A DNA stretch of 54,048 bases, taken from positions 1 to 54,048 of the forward strand of contig CAKVAF010000013.1 in the NCBI GenBank assembly GCA_934718785.1. The letters run 5' to 3'. The notes beneath the pieces were generated by a model, which saw only the letters and a list, made by a program, of their open reading frames with translations, searched no databases and had not been told where the DNA came from. Position 1 is the first letter of the stretch; every line of letters begins with the position of its first letter. Below, in pieces: positions 19,028 through 26,381 of the stretch. Position numbers and translations under genes: made by a program. Origin of the DNA: an uncultured Campylobacter sp. GTDB taxonomy: Bacteria > Campylobacterota > Campylobacteria > Campylobacterales > Campylobacteraceae.

Positions 19028-19321
19028 TTGAGTAAAAGAAGCGATTTTATACAAAAAAGCATAAAAGCAGCCGATGGGCTAAGCCTTGGTATTTCTATGG
19101 TTGTAGCTGTGATTTTAGGCGTAGCTTTAGGGCTTGGACTTAGAAAGCTTACAGGGCTAGGTGCGCTTTTTTGGCTGGGCGTTTTCATAGGCGTAGCTGC
19201 TGCGATTTTAAATGTCTATAAGGCTTACAAGGCTCAAGTTGCAAGCTATGAAGAATTTAAAGATGAAGTGCGCTACAAAAAAGACAAAGACGATGATGAT
19301 TTGACCCGCTTTGAAAGCTAA
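19028..19321 (+). CDS. AtpZ/AtpI-like two-helix membrane protein
   Basis: A 97-residue protein with two hydrophobic helices: about residues 19-38 (LGISMVVAVILGVALGLGL) and 46-63 (ALFWLGVFIGVAAAILNVYK). This is the arrangement of the AtpZ/AtpI family, which is associated with F0F1 ATPase assembly or ion uptake. The tail is charged and acidic. The start is TTG at 19028, supported by GGAG at 19019-19022. No ATPase subunit genes are adjacent; the position after hemL is what I remember for the C. jejuni equivalent. The family assignment is from the helix pattern only. Confidence 0.75.
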   Translation: MSKRSDFIQKSIKAADGLSLGISMVVAVILGVALGLGLRKLTGLGALFWLGVFIGVAAAILNVYKAYKAQVASYEEFKDEVRYKKDKDDDDLTRFES

Positions 19322-19696
19322 ATTTAGGATGATTTAACCTAATTTAAAAACTGATTCATCCTTGCATTGCAAGATAAAAACAAGAGCGATAAATTGTGCT
19401 CCAGCTGTCATTACTAGGCTTTAAAAAACGCGAAACAATCCGTCCCCTGTGTCATTGCGAGAAGCGACGAAGCAATCCACACTTTAATTGCAAAATAAAT
19501 TATGGATTGCCACGCTCACTGCGTTCGCTCACAATGACAAATTTTTAAAGCATTCCAAAATCCGCGCCGCTGTTTTGAAATTTTAAAGTCAAATTTTAAA
19601 TTTCATTCCATTTTATATTTAAATTAATCAAAATTCAAGCTTAAATTGATTAAATTTCAAAGTTTGAAATTGACAAATTTTATTTAAAGAAAGACA
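19322..19696. repeat. Repeat cluster upstream of the MFS gene
   Basis: Non-coding. A degenerate half-site lies near 19412-19440. A full composite at 19451-19538 has a plus half GTCATTGCGAG...GCAATCC, the AT spacer, then a minus half TTATGGATTGCC...CAATGAC. The second motif follows in reverse orientation at 19557-19577 (CCGCGCCGCTGTTTT). The rest is AT-rich and includes the leader and promoter of the MFS gene. Confidence 0.8.
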
Positions 19697-20875
19697 ATGA
19701 AAATCCTAAATTTACACTCCTTAAAAACAAAGCTCAAAGCCTATGGTGCCGTGCTTGGCATAACCTGTGCTTGCTTTATTTTCAACAGCTCTGAGTTTAT
19801 ACCTATTGGTATTTTAAGCCTTATCGCGCAAGATTTTAAGCTCAGCGAAGCAGCAGTGGGGCTTATCATCACTTTTTATGCGTGGGTGGTGGCGATTGCG
19901 TCACTGCCTTTGATGTTGCTTACTTCTAAAATCGAGCTTAAAAGGCTACTTCTGGGCGTTTTAGCCCTATTTGTCGTGGCGCATATTTTCTCTACGCTGG
20001 CAAATTCTATGGGGATGCTGATTTTCTCACGCCTTTTAGTAGCCACAGCCCACAGCATATTTTGGTCTATCGCTTCGGTGATGGCGGTGCGCGCCGCACC
20101 TAAGGGCGGTGAAGCCATCGCGCTTTCGCTCATTCTTGTAGGCACGACTACAGCGCTTGTGCTTGGCTTGCCACTTGGGCGTGTCATCGGGCTGTATTTG
20201 GGCTGGCGGATGACTTTTTTAAGTATTGGCGTGGTGGCGCTTTTGGTGTGGATTTTGCTTTTTATAATCTTACCTAAAATGCCAAGCAACAGCGCTCACG
20301 GGCTTAAAAGCCTGCCAAATTTGCTAGAAAATAAAGCCTTTAGACATTTGTGCTTTTTGACCTTGCTTTTTATTACGGCGCATTTTACGACTTATAGTTA
20401 TGTCGAGCATTTTTTAGCGCTTCGTTTCAGCGAAGAAGAAATCACTTTCGTGCTGGTGCTTTTTGGTGCGATGGGCTTTGTGGGTGGTGTGCTTTTTTCA
20501 AAGCTTTATGAAAAGCGCGGCAAATGGCTTTTAAATTTCGCTCTTTTTGGGCTTAGCCTTTACTTGCTGCTTTTTTATCCATTTTTGGAAATTTCTACTT
20601 TTTTAATCCTGCTTTTGTGCTGTGCTTGGGGGCTTGCGCTCGCACTCATTGGGCTTATGTTTCAAGCTTTGGTGATTAAAATCGCACCGCAAAGCACGAC
20701 CATAGCGATGAGTATTTACTCAGGCACTTATAATGTGGGCATAGGCTCGGGTGCATTCATCGGCGGACTTGTTTATGCGGACTTTGGCATTACTTATATA
20801 GGCTTTATCGGCGCATTCATCGCACTTCTTGGCTGCTTGCTTTTTGTAAAAGTGAAATTTGACAAAGTGGTTTAA
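19697..20875 (+). CDS. MFS efflux transporter, SotB-like
   Basis: A 392-residue major-facilitator protein with about twelve hydrophobic helices and almost no soluble domain. Segments such as NSSEFIPIGILSLIAQDF, TATAHSIFWSIASVMAVRAA-like (read as VATAHSIFWSIASVMAVRAA) and LGLPLGRVIGLYLGWRMTF resemble the DHA1 drug/sugar efflux branch (SotB/YdeA type). The substrate cannot be read from sequence. G+C in three 60-base lines I counted was 48-55 %, against about 33 % in one hemL line, although parts of dnaE are also near 48 %. The gene is bracketed by near-identical direct repeats (19451-19517 and 21146-21216), so it may be a cassette that moves or is lost by recombination. Confidence 0.85.
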   Translation: MKILNLHSLKTKLKAYGAVLGITCACFIFNSSEFIPIGILSLIAQDFKLSEAAVGLIITFYAWVVAIASLPLMLLTSKIELKRLLLGVLALFVVAHIFSTLANSMGMLIFSRLLVATAHSIFWSIASVMAVRAAPKGGEAIALSLILVGTTTALVLGLPLGRVIGLYLGWRMTFLSIGVVALLVWILLFIILPKMPSNSAHGLKSLPNLLENKAFRHLCFLTLLFITAHFTTYSYVEHFLALRFSEEEITFVLVLFGAMGFVGGVLFSKLYEKRGKWLLNFALFGLSLYLLLFYPFLEISTFLILLLCCAWGLALALIGLMFQALVIKIAPQSTTIAMSIYSGTYNVGIGSGAFIGGLVYADFGITYIGFIGAFIALLGCLLFVKVKFDKVV

Positions 20876-21276
20876 AATTTAAAATTTTTTTCAAATTTAA
20901 AAACAGCGCTGAGTGATTTTGTTTTGAAATTTAAATACAGCGGCGCGAGTTTAAATTCAGTGTCATTTTGCGAGAATTTTTTTCTCGTCATTGCTGGGCG
21001 CAAGCAAAGCAATCCATAGTTTAATAAATCCTTATCATTGCAAGACTTGACAAAGTCAAGTCTTGGCAGTCCATAATTTACTTTTGCTATCTTGTTATGG
21101 ATTGCCGCGCTCACTGCGTTCGCTCGCAATGACGAAACTGGCCCAGTCATTGCGAGGAGCGAAGCGACGAAGCAATCTATACTTTAATTGCAAAATAAAA
21201 TTATGGATTGCCACGCAAGGATAAATCCTTGCGTGGCAATGAGGGCGGAGATTAAAATTTTCTCGCAGTAGAAATT
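20876..21276. repeat. Dense repeat cluster between convergent MFS and TonB-receptor genes
   Basis: No gene. Two copies of the second motif (20901-20917 degenerate; 20936-20952 ATACAGCGGCGCGAGTTT) are followed by at least five half-sites. 21034-21076 has an 11-bp perfect stem, CAAGACTTGAC/GTCAAGTCTTG. 21095-21133 is minus oriented. 21146-21180 is plus oriented. 21201-21245 has a 14-bp perfect stem, TTGCCACGCAAGGA/TCCTTGCGTGGCAA (21208-21221 and 21226-21239). The last could also end transcription from either side. Confidence 0.85.
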
Positions 21277-23331
21277 TTAGAAATTATACTTAAACTCGAC
21301 ATAATAGCTTCTGCCATCACCTGCTAAGGCTTCAGTAGTAGTTACACCTTTAAAGCCTGTTGAAGTGTATTGGTATTTATAGTAATGCTCATCAAAAAGG
21401 TTTTTAATGCCACCTATAACTTTTAAATTTTTATAAGTATAAACTGCGCCAATATCGGTTAGAAAATAATCCTTAATCCACTTTGCTTTAGTACTAAAAG
21501 CGTCTTTTTGCTTTGAATTATAAGTGATATCCGCAAAGGTGCTAAAATTTTCTAGCCAAGCGTAATTTACTCCTGCTGTGGCTTTGTATTTTGACACTAA
21601 AGGCACGCGCAAGTCATTTTGCTCAGGTCTTGCTCCTTCTGTAACTTTTGCATTTACAAAAGCAAAATTTTCATAAAAACTAAGCTTGTCATCCAGTAAA
21701 TCTTGACGTAAATTTAACTCCAAGCCATAGCGGCGCGTTTTAGGGATATTATAATACTTTGTCGATGTGCCTGCGTTTGCATGTGGATTATCCCCACCTG
21801 AAAATGAAATTTCATCATGCGTTAAGGTATAAAAAAGGGCTGCATTCACACCATAAAAGCCAAAAAGATAATCACTCACACCCACTTCGTAAGTGTCGTA
21901 TTTTTCAGATTTGATATCTTTGTTAAGATAATATCGTCCATTTACAGTTTGTCTAAAATGAAGTGGAGACGGGGAAGTAAAGCCTCTTTCATATTTTACA
22001 TAGACCTTACCTGTGTCTGAGTAGGCCGCATTTGGCGTGATTTCTAAAGCGAAATTATTTGTATGATCCTTTACATTTGTTTTATTTCCGATTGTAGACA
22101 CGCCACCTACTTTATAGTGAGCGTATTCATATCTTGCGCCACCACTAAGATTAAAAATATCTGTAAATTGATGAGAGTCTAAAGCATAAAAACCATGACT
22201 TTGCTTTTTAGCACTTGAGTTTTGATGCCTTGTGGGCATACCAGCTCCAAAGCTCACATCAGAGTCTGTTGCGCCACGGTGATCTTCATAAGAATAGCCA
22301 AACACGAGATAAGATTTATCCGCATAATTGTATTTATGCTTGATATTTGTGCCTTTTACACTATCTTCAAATAATGACTTAGGATAAGATCGGTTACCAT
22401 TTTGATCGATTTTTTCTTTTTGCCAGAAAACTTGAACATTGCTTTCAAAATTATCGCTGAATCGGTGCTCTAAATTTGCATTAAACTCAGGGCGTGTGAT
22501 ATGATAAGTCGTTTCATCTTGGCCTTTTTGGCGTGGATTTTTATCCACTTCACTTTTAGAAAGATAAGATGAAGTTTCGTAATTATCTTTATAATATCCA
22601 AAACCTATAGTTGCTTTTGTATCATCGCTAAAATCATAATAGAGCTTAGAATTTAAGAAAAAGCCTTTATCCTTATCGCCGTCTCTGTATCCGTGCTCGT
22701 TAAAGCCATTGACATTAAGAGAAAAGGCTGCTTTGTCGTTGATTTTATGAGAGAAATTTGCATTTAAATTTTGTCCGTGATTTCCGCCTTGAAAGATATT
22801 TTCTTTAAAAGAGACTGAAGCGGCGTCATTTTTTTGCTTTTTAGTGATGATATTAATTGCCCCTCCTCTGGTGCCATTTCCATAAAGCACGGCGCCACCG
22901 CCGGGGATGATTTCTATACGCTCGATATCATTAATATCGATTGAAGCCGCAGGATCGGTATTTGCTCCTGTATAGTGAATACTCATTGTATCAAGGCTAT
23001 TCATAGGAACACCATCGACCATAAATTTAACACTCATATTTGCCTTAACGCCTTGTCCGCGCATATCTATGGTTCTATTTTTTTGGCCGCCATCTCCAAA
23101 AGATACAAAATTTATACCTGCTTGTCTAGTCAATGCTTCTTCGAGATTGTTATAGCCTTTGTCCCTAAGCTCATCCCCGCTAATAACGATAACATTTCTT
23201 ATATTACTATCCGCATCTTGCTCAAATCCAGTCGCAGAAATGATAACGCTATCAGTTTTTAGCGTCGTTTCTGCAAAAGCTAAACTTGACAAAAGCACCA
23301 TAGAGTAAGCTAATGTTTTTGTTTTTGTCAT
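21277..23331 (-). CDS. TonB-dependent outer-membrane receptor
   Basis: A 684-residue outer-membrane gated channel for iron complexes or similar large substrates, powered by TonB. The signal peptide MTKTKTLAYSMVLLSSLAFA is followed by a TonB-box-like SVIISATG. The plug domain (about residues 35-150) includes RDKGYNNLEEALTRQAGINF, MRGQGVKANMSVKFMVDGVP and GGAVLYGNGTRGGAINIITK. The barrel runs to a C-terminal aromatic residue (YYVEFKYNF), as expected for Bam-dependent insertion. The substrate is not identifiable; no siderophore or heme genes, and no TonB/ExbBD genes, are adjacent. A Fur-box-like sequence upstream points to iron repression. It is flanked on both sides by repeats. Confidence 0.93.
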   Translation of the reverse strand: MTKTKTLAYSMVLLSSLAFAETTLKTDSVIISATGFEQDADSNIRNVIVISGDELRDKGYNNLEEALTRQAGINFVSFGDGGQKNRTIDMRGQGVKANMSVKFMVDGVPMNSLDTMSIHYTGANTDPAASIDINDIERIEIIPGGGAVLYGNGTRGGAINIITKKQKNDAASVSFKENIFQGGNHGQNLNANFSHKINDKAAFSLNVNGFNEHGYRDGDKDKGFFLNSKLYYDFSDDTKATIGFGYYKDNYETSSYLSKSEVDKNPRQKGQDETTYHITRPEFNANLEHRFSDNFESNVQVFWQKEKIDQNGNRSYPKSLFEDSVKGTNIKHKYNYADKSYLVFGYSYEDHRGATDSDVSFGAGMPTRHQNSSAKKQSHGFYALDSHQFTDIFNLSGGARYEYAHYKVGGVSTIGNKTNVKDHTNNFALEITPNAAYSDTGKVYVKYERGFTSPSPLHFRQTVNGRYYLNKDIKSEKYDTYEVGVSDYLFGFYGVNAALFYTLTHDEISFSGGDNPHANAGTSTKYYNIPKTRRYGLELNLRQDLLDDKLSFYENFAFVNAKVTEGARPEQNDLRVPLVSKYKATAGVNYAWLENFSTFADITYNSKQKDAFSTKAKWIKDYFLTDIGAVYTYKNLKVIGGIKNLFDEHYYKYQYTSTGFKGVTTTEALAGDGRSYYVEFKYNF

Positions 23332-23377
23332 TTTATTTCCTTTTTTGATGTAAATTTATGAGCTCAGTTAAACAAAT

Positions 23378-23397
23378 GAATAACTAATATCATAATC
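23378..23397 (-). promoter_or_regulatory. Fur-box-like operator of the TonB receptor
   Basis: Read on the minus strand, this is GATTATGATATTAGTTATTC. It agrees with about 14 of 19 positions of the classical GATAATGATAATCATTATC Fur box. It lies about 47 bp upstream of the receptor ATG and just downstream of a perfect TATAAT (minus strand, 23402-23407), so a bound repressor would cover the transcription start. Confidence 0.6.
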
Positions 23398-23565
23398 TAT
23401 AATTATAAATATTTTTTCTTTAAAAAAAACTGAAATTGACTTATTTTGTAAAAATTTCAAAAAACAGGGGTGGTTTATGTGGATTTAGAATTTCATTTAC
23501 TTTGAAATTTACTTTTTGATTTGCTTGCTTTGAAATTTGCTTACGAAAAAAGTTGAAATTTATTA

Positions 23566-23571
23566 TATAAT
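23566..23571 (+). promoter_or_regulatory. -10 box (TATAAT) for trpBA
   Basis: A perfect TATAAT about 100 bp before trpB. Transcription would start near 23578, giving a leader of about 95 nt that contains the repeat at 23607-23643. No -35 is obvious, which is normal for sigma-70 promoters in Campylobacter. Confidence 0.55.
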
Positions 23572-23606
23572 ATGAGAAAATGTTTAAATTTTATTTTCAT
23601 AAAAAG

Positions 23607-23643
23607 TTATGATTGCTTCGCGTTTTTAAAGCCTAGCAATGAC
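23607..23643. repeat. Repeat half-site in the trpB leader
   Basis: TTATGATTGCTTCGCG followed by TTTTTAAAGCCTAGCAATGAC, a minus-oriented half-site of the dispersed repeat. The same internal type (GCGTTTTTAAAGC) occurs at 39385, 39706 and, inverted, near 19420. It lies between the trpB -10 box and the ATG, and so would be transcribed. Confidence 0.7.
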
Positions 23644-23672
23644 GGGTGCGTGAAATTTAAAAAGGATAAATA

Positions 23673-24848
23673 ATGACGATGAATTATGGTGAATTTGGCG
23701 GTGTTTTCGTGCCTGAAACGGCTATGAGTGCTTTAAAAGAGCTTGAAAAAGCCTTCACTCACTTTAGCACGCTTAAAAGCTTTAAAAAAGAGCTTAAAAG
23801 CCTGCTTAAAAACTATGTAGGACGCCCTACTGCCTTATATTTTGCAAAGAATTTAAGCCAACATTATAAACATCAAATTTATCTTAAAAGAGAGGATTTA
23901 AATCACACAGGAGCGCATAAAATCAATAATGCAATCGCTCAAGCACTACTAGCAAAAAAAATGGGTAAGAAAAAAATCATCGCCGAAACAGGAGCTGGAC
24001 AGCACGGACTCGCCACAGCTACGGCTGCAGCCTTGCTCGGGCTTGAGTGTGAAATTTATATGGGTGAATGTGATGCAAAAAGACAGGCTTTAAATGTAGA
24101 AAAAATGAAGCTCTTAGGAGCAAAAATTAAAAAAATATCCTTTGGACTTAAAACGCTTAAAGAAGCCACCACAGCAGCCATTCAAGCCTGGATAAATGAA
24201 ATTAACACCACCTTTTATGTCATAGGCTCGGCTGTGGGTCCTTATCCTTATCCACAAATTGTCGCACATTTTCAAAGCGTTATAGGAAAAGAAACTAAAA
24301 AGCAGCTTAAAAAGCTAAATTTAAAGCCCGATTTTATCATCGCTTGCGTGGGCGGGGGAAGCAATGCTATAGGCATTTTCAAGCCTTTTTTAAAAGATAA
24401 AGATGTGAGATTAATCGGCATTGAAGCAGGCGGATTGGGCATTAATACAGCTTATAATGCTGCTACCTTAAGTAAGGGGCGCGTAGGCATAATCCACGGA
24501 ATGAAAACAAAAGTTTTGCAAGATGAGTTTGGCAATATCTTACCTGTTTATAGCATATCAGCAGGTCTTGATTATCCTGGTGTGGGGCCAGTTCATTCTT
24601 ATTTACAATCTTGCAAAAGGACTGAATATCACGCTATAAATGATGATGAATGTATAAAAGCCTTGAAACTTTTAGCACAAAAAGAAGGCATAATAGCAGC
24701 CATTGAAAGTGCGCACGCTCTAGCTTATTTAGAAAAGCTCTGCCCTACTTTGAAAAAAGAAAGTGTTATAGTGCTTAATCTTTCAGGGCGCGGCGATAAA
24801 GATATGCACACCATTTTAAGCTATAAAAAAGGAAAAATTTATGGTTGA
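23673..24848 (+). CDS. trpB: Tryptophan synthase beta subunit
   Basis: A PLP enzyme that joins indole and serine to make tryptophan in the alpha2beta2 complex. It is 391 residues, full length. The N-terminus MNYGEFGGVFVPETAM is typical. The PLP lysine is in HTGAHKINNAIAQALLAKK near residue 83. GAGQHGLATATAAALLGLE and the phosphate-binding CVGGGSNAIGIF are conserved. RVGIIHGMKT and GLDYPGVGPVHSYL follow. SD AAAGGATAAATA supports the start; the second ATG (23679) is also possible. It overlaps trpA by 8 bp. The other trp genes that precede trpB in C. jejuni are not upstream here. Confidence 0.97.
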   Translation: MTMNYGEFGGVFVPETAMSALKELEKAFTHFSTLKSFKKELKSLLKNYVGRPTALYFAKNLSQHYKHQIYLKREDLNHTGAHKINNAIAQALLAKKMGKKKIIAETGAGQHGLATATAAALLGLECEIYMGECDAKRQALNVEKMKLLGAKIKKISFGLKTLKEATTAAIQAWINEINTTFYVIGSAVGPYPYPQIVAHFQSVIGKETKKQLKKLNLKPDFIIACVGGGSNAIGIFKPFLKDKDVRLIGIEAGGLGINTAYNAATLSKGRVGIIHGMKTKVLQDEFGNILPVYSISAGLDYPGVGPVHSYLQSCKRTEYHAINDDECIKALKLLAQKEGIIAAIESAHALAYLEKLCPTLKKESVIVLNLSGRGDKDMHTILSYKKGKIYG

Positions 24849-25590
24849 TTTTAAAAAAAGCTTTAAGGATAAAGCAAATGTGGGCTTTATAATGATGGGC
24901 TATCCAAATTTAGCCACAAGTGAAGCCTTTTTAAAAAGTCTCGATAAAAAAAGCAAGATTGATATTTTAGAGCTTGGTGTGCCTTATTCTGATCCTTTAG
25001 CTGATGGCCTTATCATTTCAGAAGCTGCTAAAGAGGCTTTAGAAAAAGGCGTAAATATAGAAAAAATCTTTAAAAGCCTTGAGAAAATAAAACTTAAAAA
25101 GCCTTTAGTTTTTCTAGTTTATTATAATTTAATCTTTTCTTATGGGAGCGAAAAATTTGTAAAAAAAGCAAAAGAGGTAGGCATAAGCGCTTTAATCGTG
25201 CCTGAGCTTGTATATGAAGAAAATGAGGAGTTTTTTAAAATTTGCTCTCAAAATGATATGGCTTTAGTGCCTTTAATCGCCACCACAACGAGCGAGCAAA
25301 GAATGAAGCTCATTTTAAGCCGTGCAAGTGGCTTTGTCTATGCAGTAGCAAGCCTTGGTATAACAGGGGGCAAGCAAGTAGCTAAGGCAAAGCTTAAAAA
25401 ACTTGTAACACAAATTAAAAAGCATACAAACTTACCTGTTTTTGTGGGCTTTGGCATTAAAAATAGCGATGATGTAAATGCCATAAAAGCTCTAAGTGAT
25501 GGGGCAATCGTAGGCACAAGTATAATTGAAGCTTTTAAAAATAAGTCTTTAGAAAAAATTCATTCAAAAATCAATGAAATTTTTTCATAA
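24841..25590 (+). CDS. trpA: Tryptophan synthase alpha subunit
   Basis: A TIM-barrel enzyme that cleaves indole-3-glycerol phosphate to indole, which is channelled to TrpB. It is 249 residues. The catalytic Glu and Asp are in DILELGVPYSDPLADG (about residues 41-56). FVYAVASLGITGGKQVAKAK and the phosphate site VFVGFGIKNSDDV and GAIVGTSIIEA are present. It overlaps trpB by 8 bp, so the subunits are coupled. A new promoter follows before the next gene. Confidence 0.96.
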   Translation: MVDFKKSFKDKANVGFIMMGYPNLATSEAFLKSLDKKSKIDILELGVPYSDPLADGLIISEAAKEALEKGVNIEKIFKSLEKIKLKKPLVFLVYYNLIFSYGSEKFVKKAKEVGISALIVPELVYEENEEFFKICSQNDMALVPLIATTTSEQRMKLILSRASGFVYAVASLGITGGKQVAKAKLKKLVTQIKKHTNLPVFVGFGIKNSDDVNAIKALSDGAIVGTSIIEAFKNKSLEKIHSKINEIFS

Positions 25591-25617
25591 AAAATTGTTT
25601 TTAAAGTCAAATTTGTT

Positions 25618-25623
25618 TATAAT
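25618..25623 (+). promoter_or_regulatory. -10 box (TATAAT) before the CheX-like/fliN/fliO genes
   Basis: A perfect TATAAT in the 58-bp gap after trpA. Transcription would begin near 25630, about 19 nt before the ATG, with AAGGAG as Shine-Dalgarno. This would make the flagellar genes partly independent of trpBA. Confidence 0.55.
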
Positions 25624-25648
25624 ATGAGAATTTTTTAAGGAGAAAAAA

Positions 25649-26074
25649 ATGATTCACGCATTAGAAGAGTCTATAAAATACTTTTTTGAAGATATTTTGA
25701 AAAGCAATCTTAAAAAAAGTGATGAAATTTCAGGCGAGCTTTATGGTGCAGCCATAGTATTAGATGATATTAAAAAGGGCGAAGACTTTCATTTTTACTT
25801 ATTTTTTCCAAAAGAAGTCTTTGAGAAATTTCGCTCTGTTTTTTTGAAAAATGCTAAATTTAGCGAAGATGATTGGTGTGATTTGGCAAAAGAAATCGCA
25901 AATGAAATCATAGGCTATGCTAAAACTAAGCTTAAAAGAGATGAAAGCGAGTTTAAACTTGGCATTCCTGAGTATCTAGGATGCTTGGATTTTTCAAATT
26001 TCAAGCTGGATAAATCTTTTACTTATGAGTTTGATGGGCATAATTTTAGAATAGGTTATAAGAAAAATGGCTGA
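25649..26074 (+). CDS. CheX-like chemotaxis phosphatase family protein
   Basis: A 141-residue soluble protein. Its pattern fits the CheC/CheX/FliY phosphatase fold. It begins with a helix (IHALEESIKYFFEDILKSNL), followed by beta strands (EISGELYGAAIVLDD and HFYLFFPKEVF). The conserved helix AKEIANEIIGYAKTKLK carries the E-x-x-N-x-x-x-G-type signature. Such proteins bind or dephosphorylate CheY-P. It overlaps fliN by 8 bp, which supports a link to the flagellar switch. The family assignment is by pattern, so the catalytic role is unproven. Confidence 0.72.
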   Translation: MIHALEESIKYFFEDILKSNLKKSDEISGELYGAAIVLDDIKKGEDFHFYLFFPKEVFEKFRSVFLKNAKFSEDDWCDLAKEIANEIIGYAKTKLKRDESEFKLGIPEYLGCLDFSNFKLDKSFTYEFDGHNFRIGYKKNG

Positions 26075-26381
26075 AGAAAAGTTGAATGAATACGGCGAGC
26101 ATATGGGCTTGCTTGAAACTTATGAAGATATTTTAGATATAAGCGTAGATTTTGTAAGCGAGCTTGGCACGACAAATATGAGTATAAGTGATTTGCTAAA
26201 GCTTGATGTGGGCTCGGTGATTGATCTTGAAAAACCAGCAGGTGAAAGCGTGGAGCTGTATATCAATAAACGCATATTTGGCAAGGGCGAAGTTATGGTG
26301 TATGAAAAGAACTTAGCCATTCGTATCAATGAAATTTTAGACTCTAAAACCGTGCTTCAGTATTTCAAAAAAGAAGTGTAA
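26067..26381 (+). CDS. fliN: Flagellar motor switch protein
   Basis: A 104-residue C-ring component of the flagellar rotor and export apparatus. Typical SpoA-domain sequence: ILDISVDFVSELGTTNMSIS, DLLKLDVGSVIDLEKPAGES and VELYINKRIFGKGEVMVYEK, then NLAIRINEIL. Its length equals that of the SpoA domain plus a short N-terminal tail. It overlaps the upstream CheX-like gene by 8 bp and abuts the next gene (TAA then ATG), so CheX-like-fliN-fliO is one operon. Confidence 0.95.
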   Translation: MAEEKLNEYGEHMGLLETYEDILDISVDFVSELGTTNMSISDLLKLDVGSVIDLEKPAGESVELYINKRIFGKGEVMVYEKNLAIRINEILDSKTVLQYFKKEV

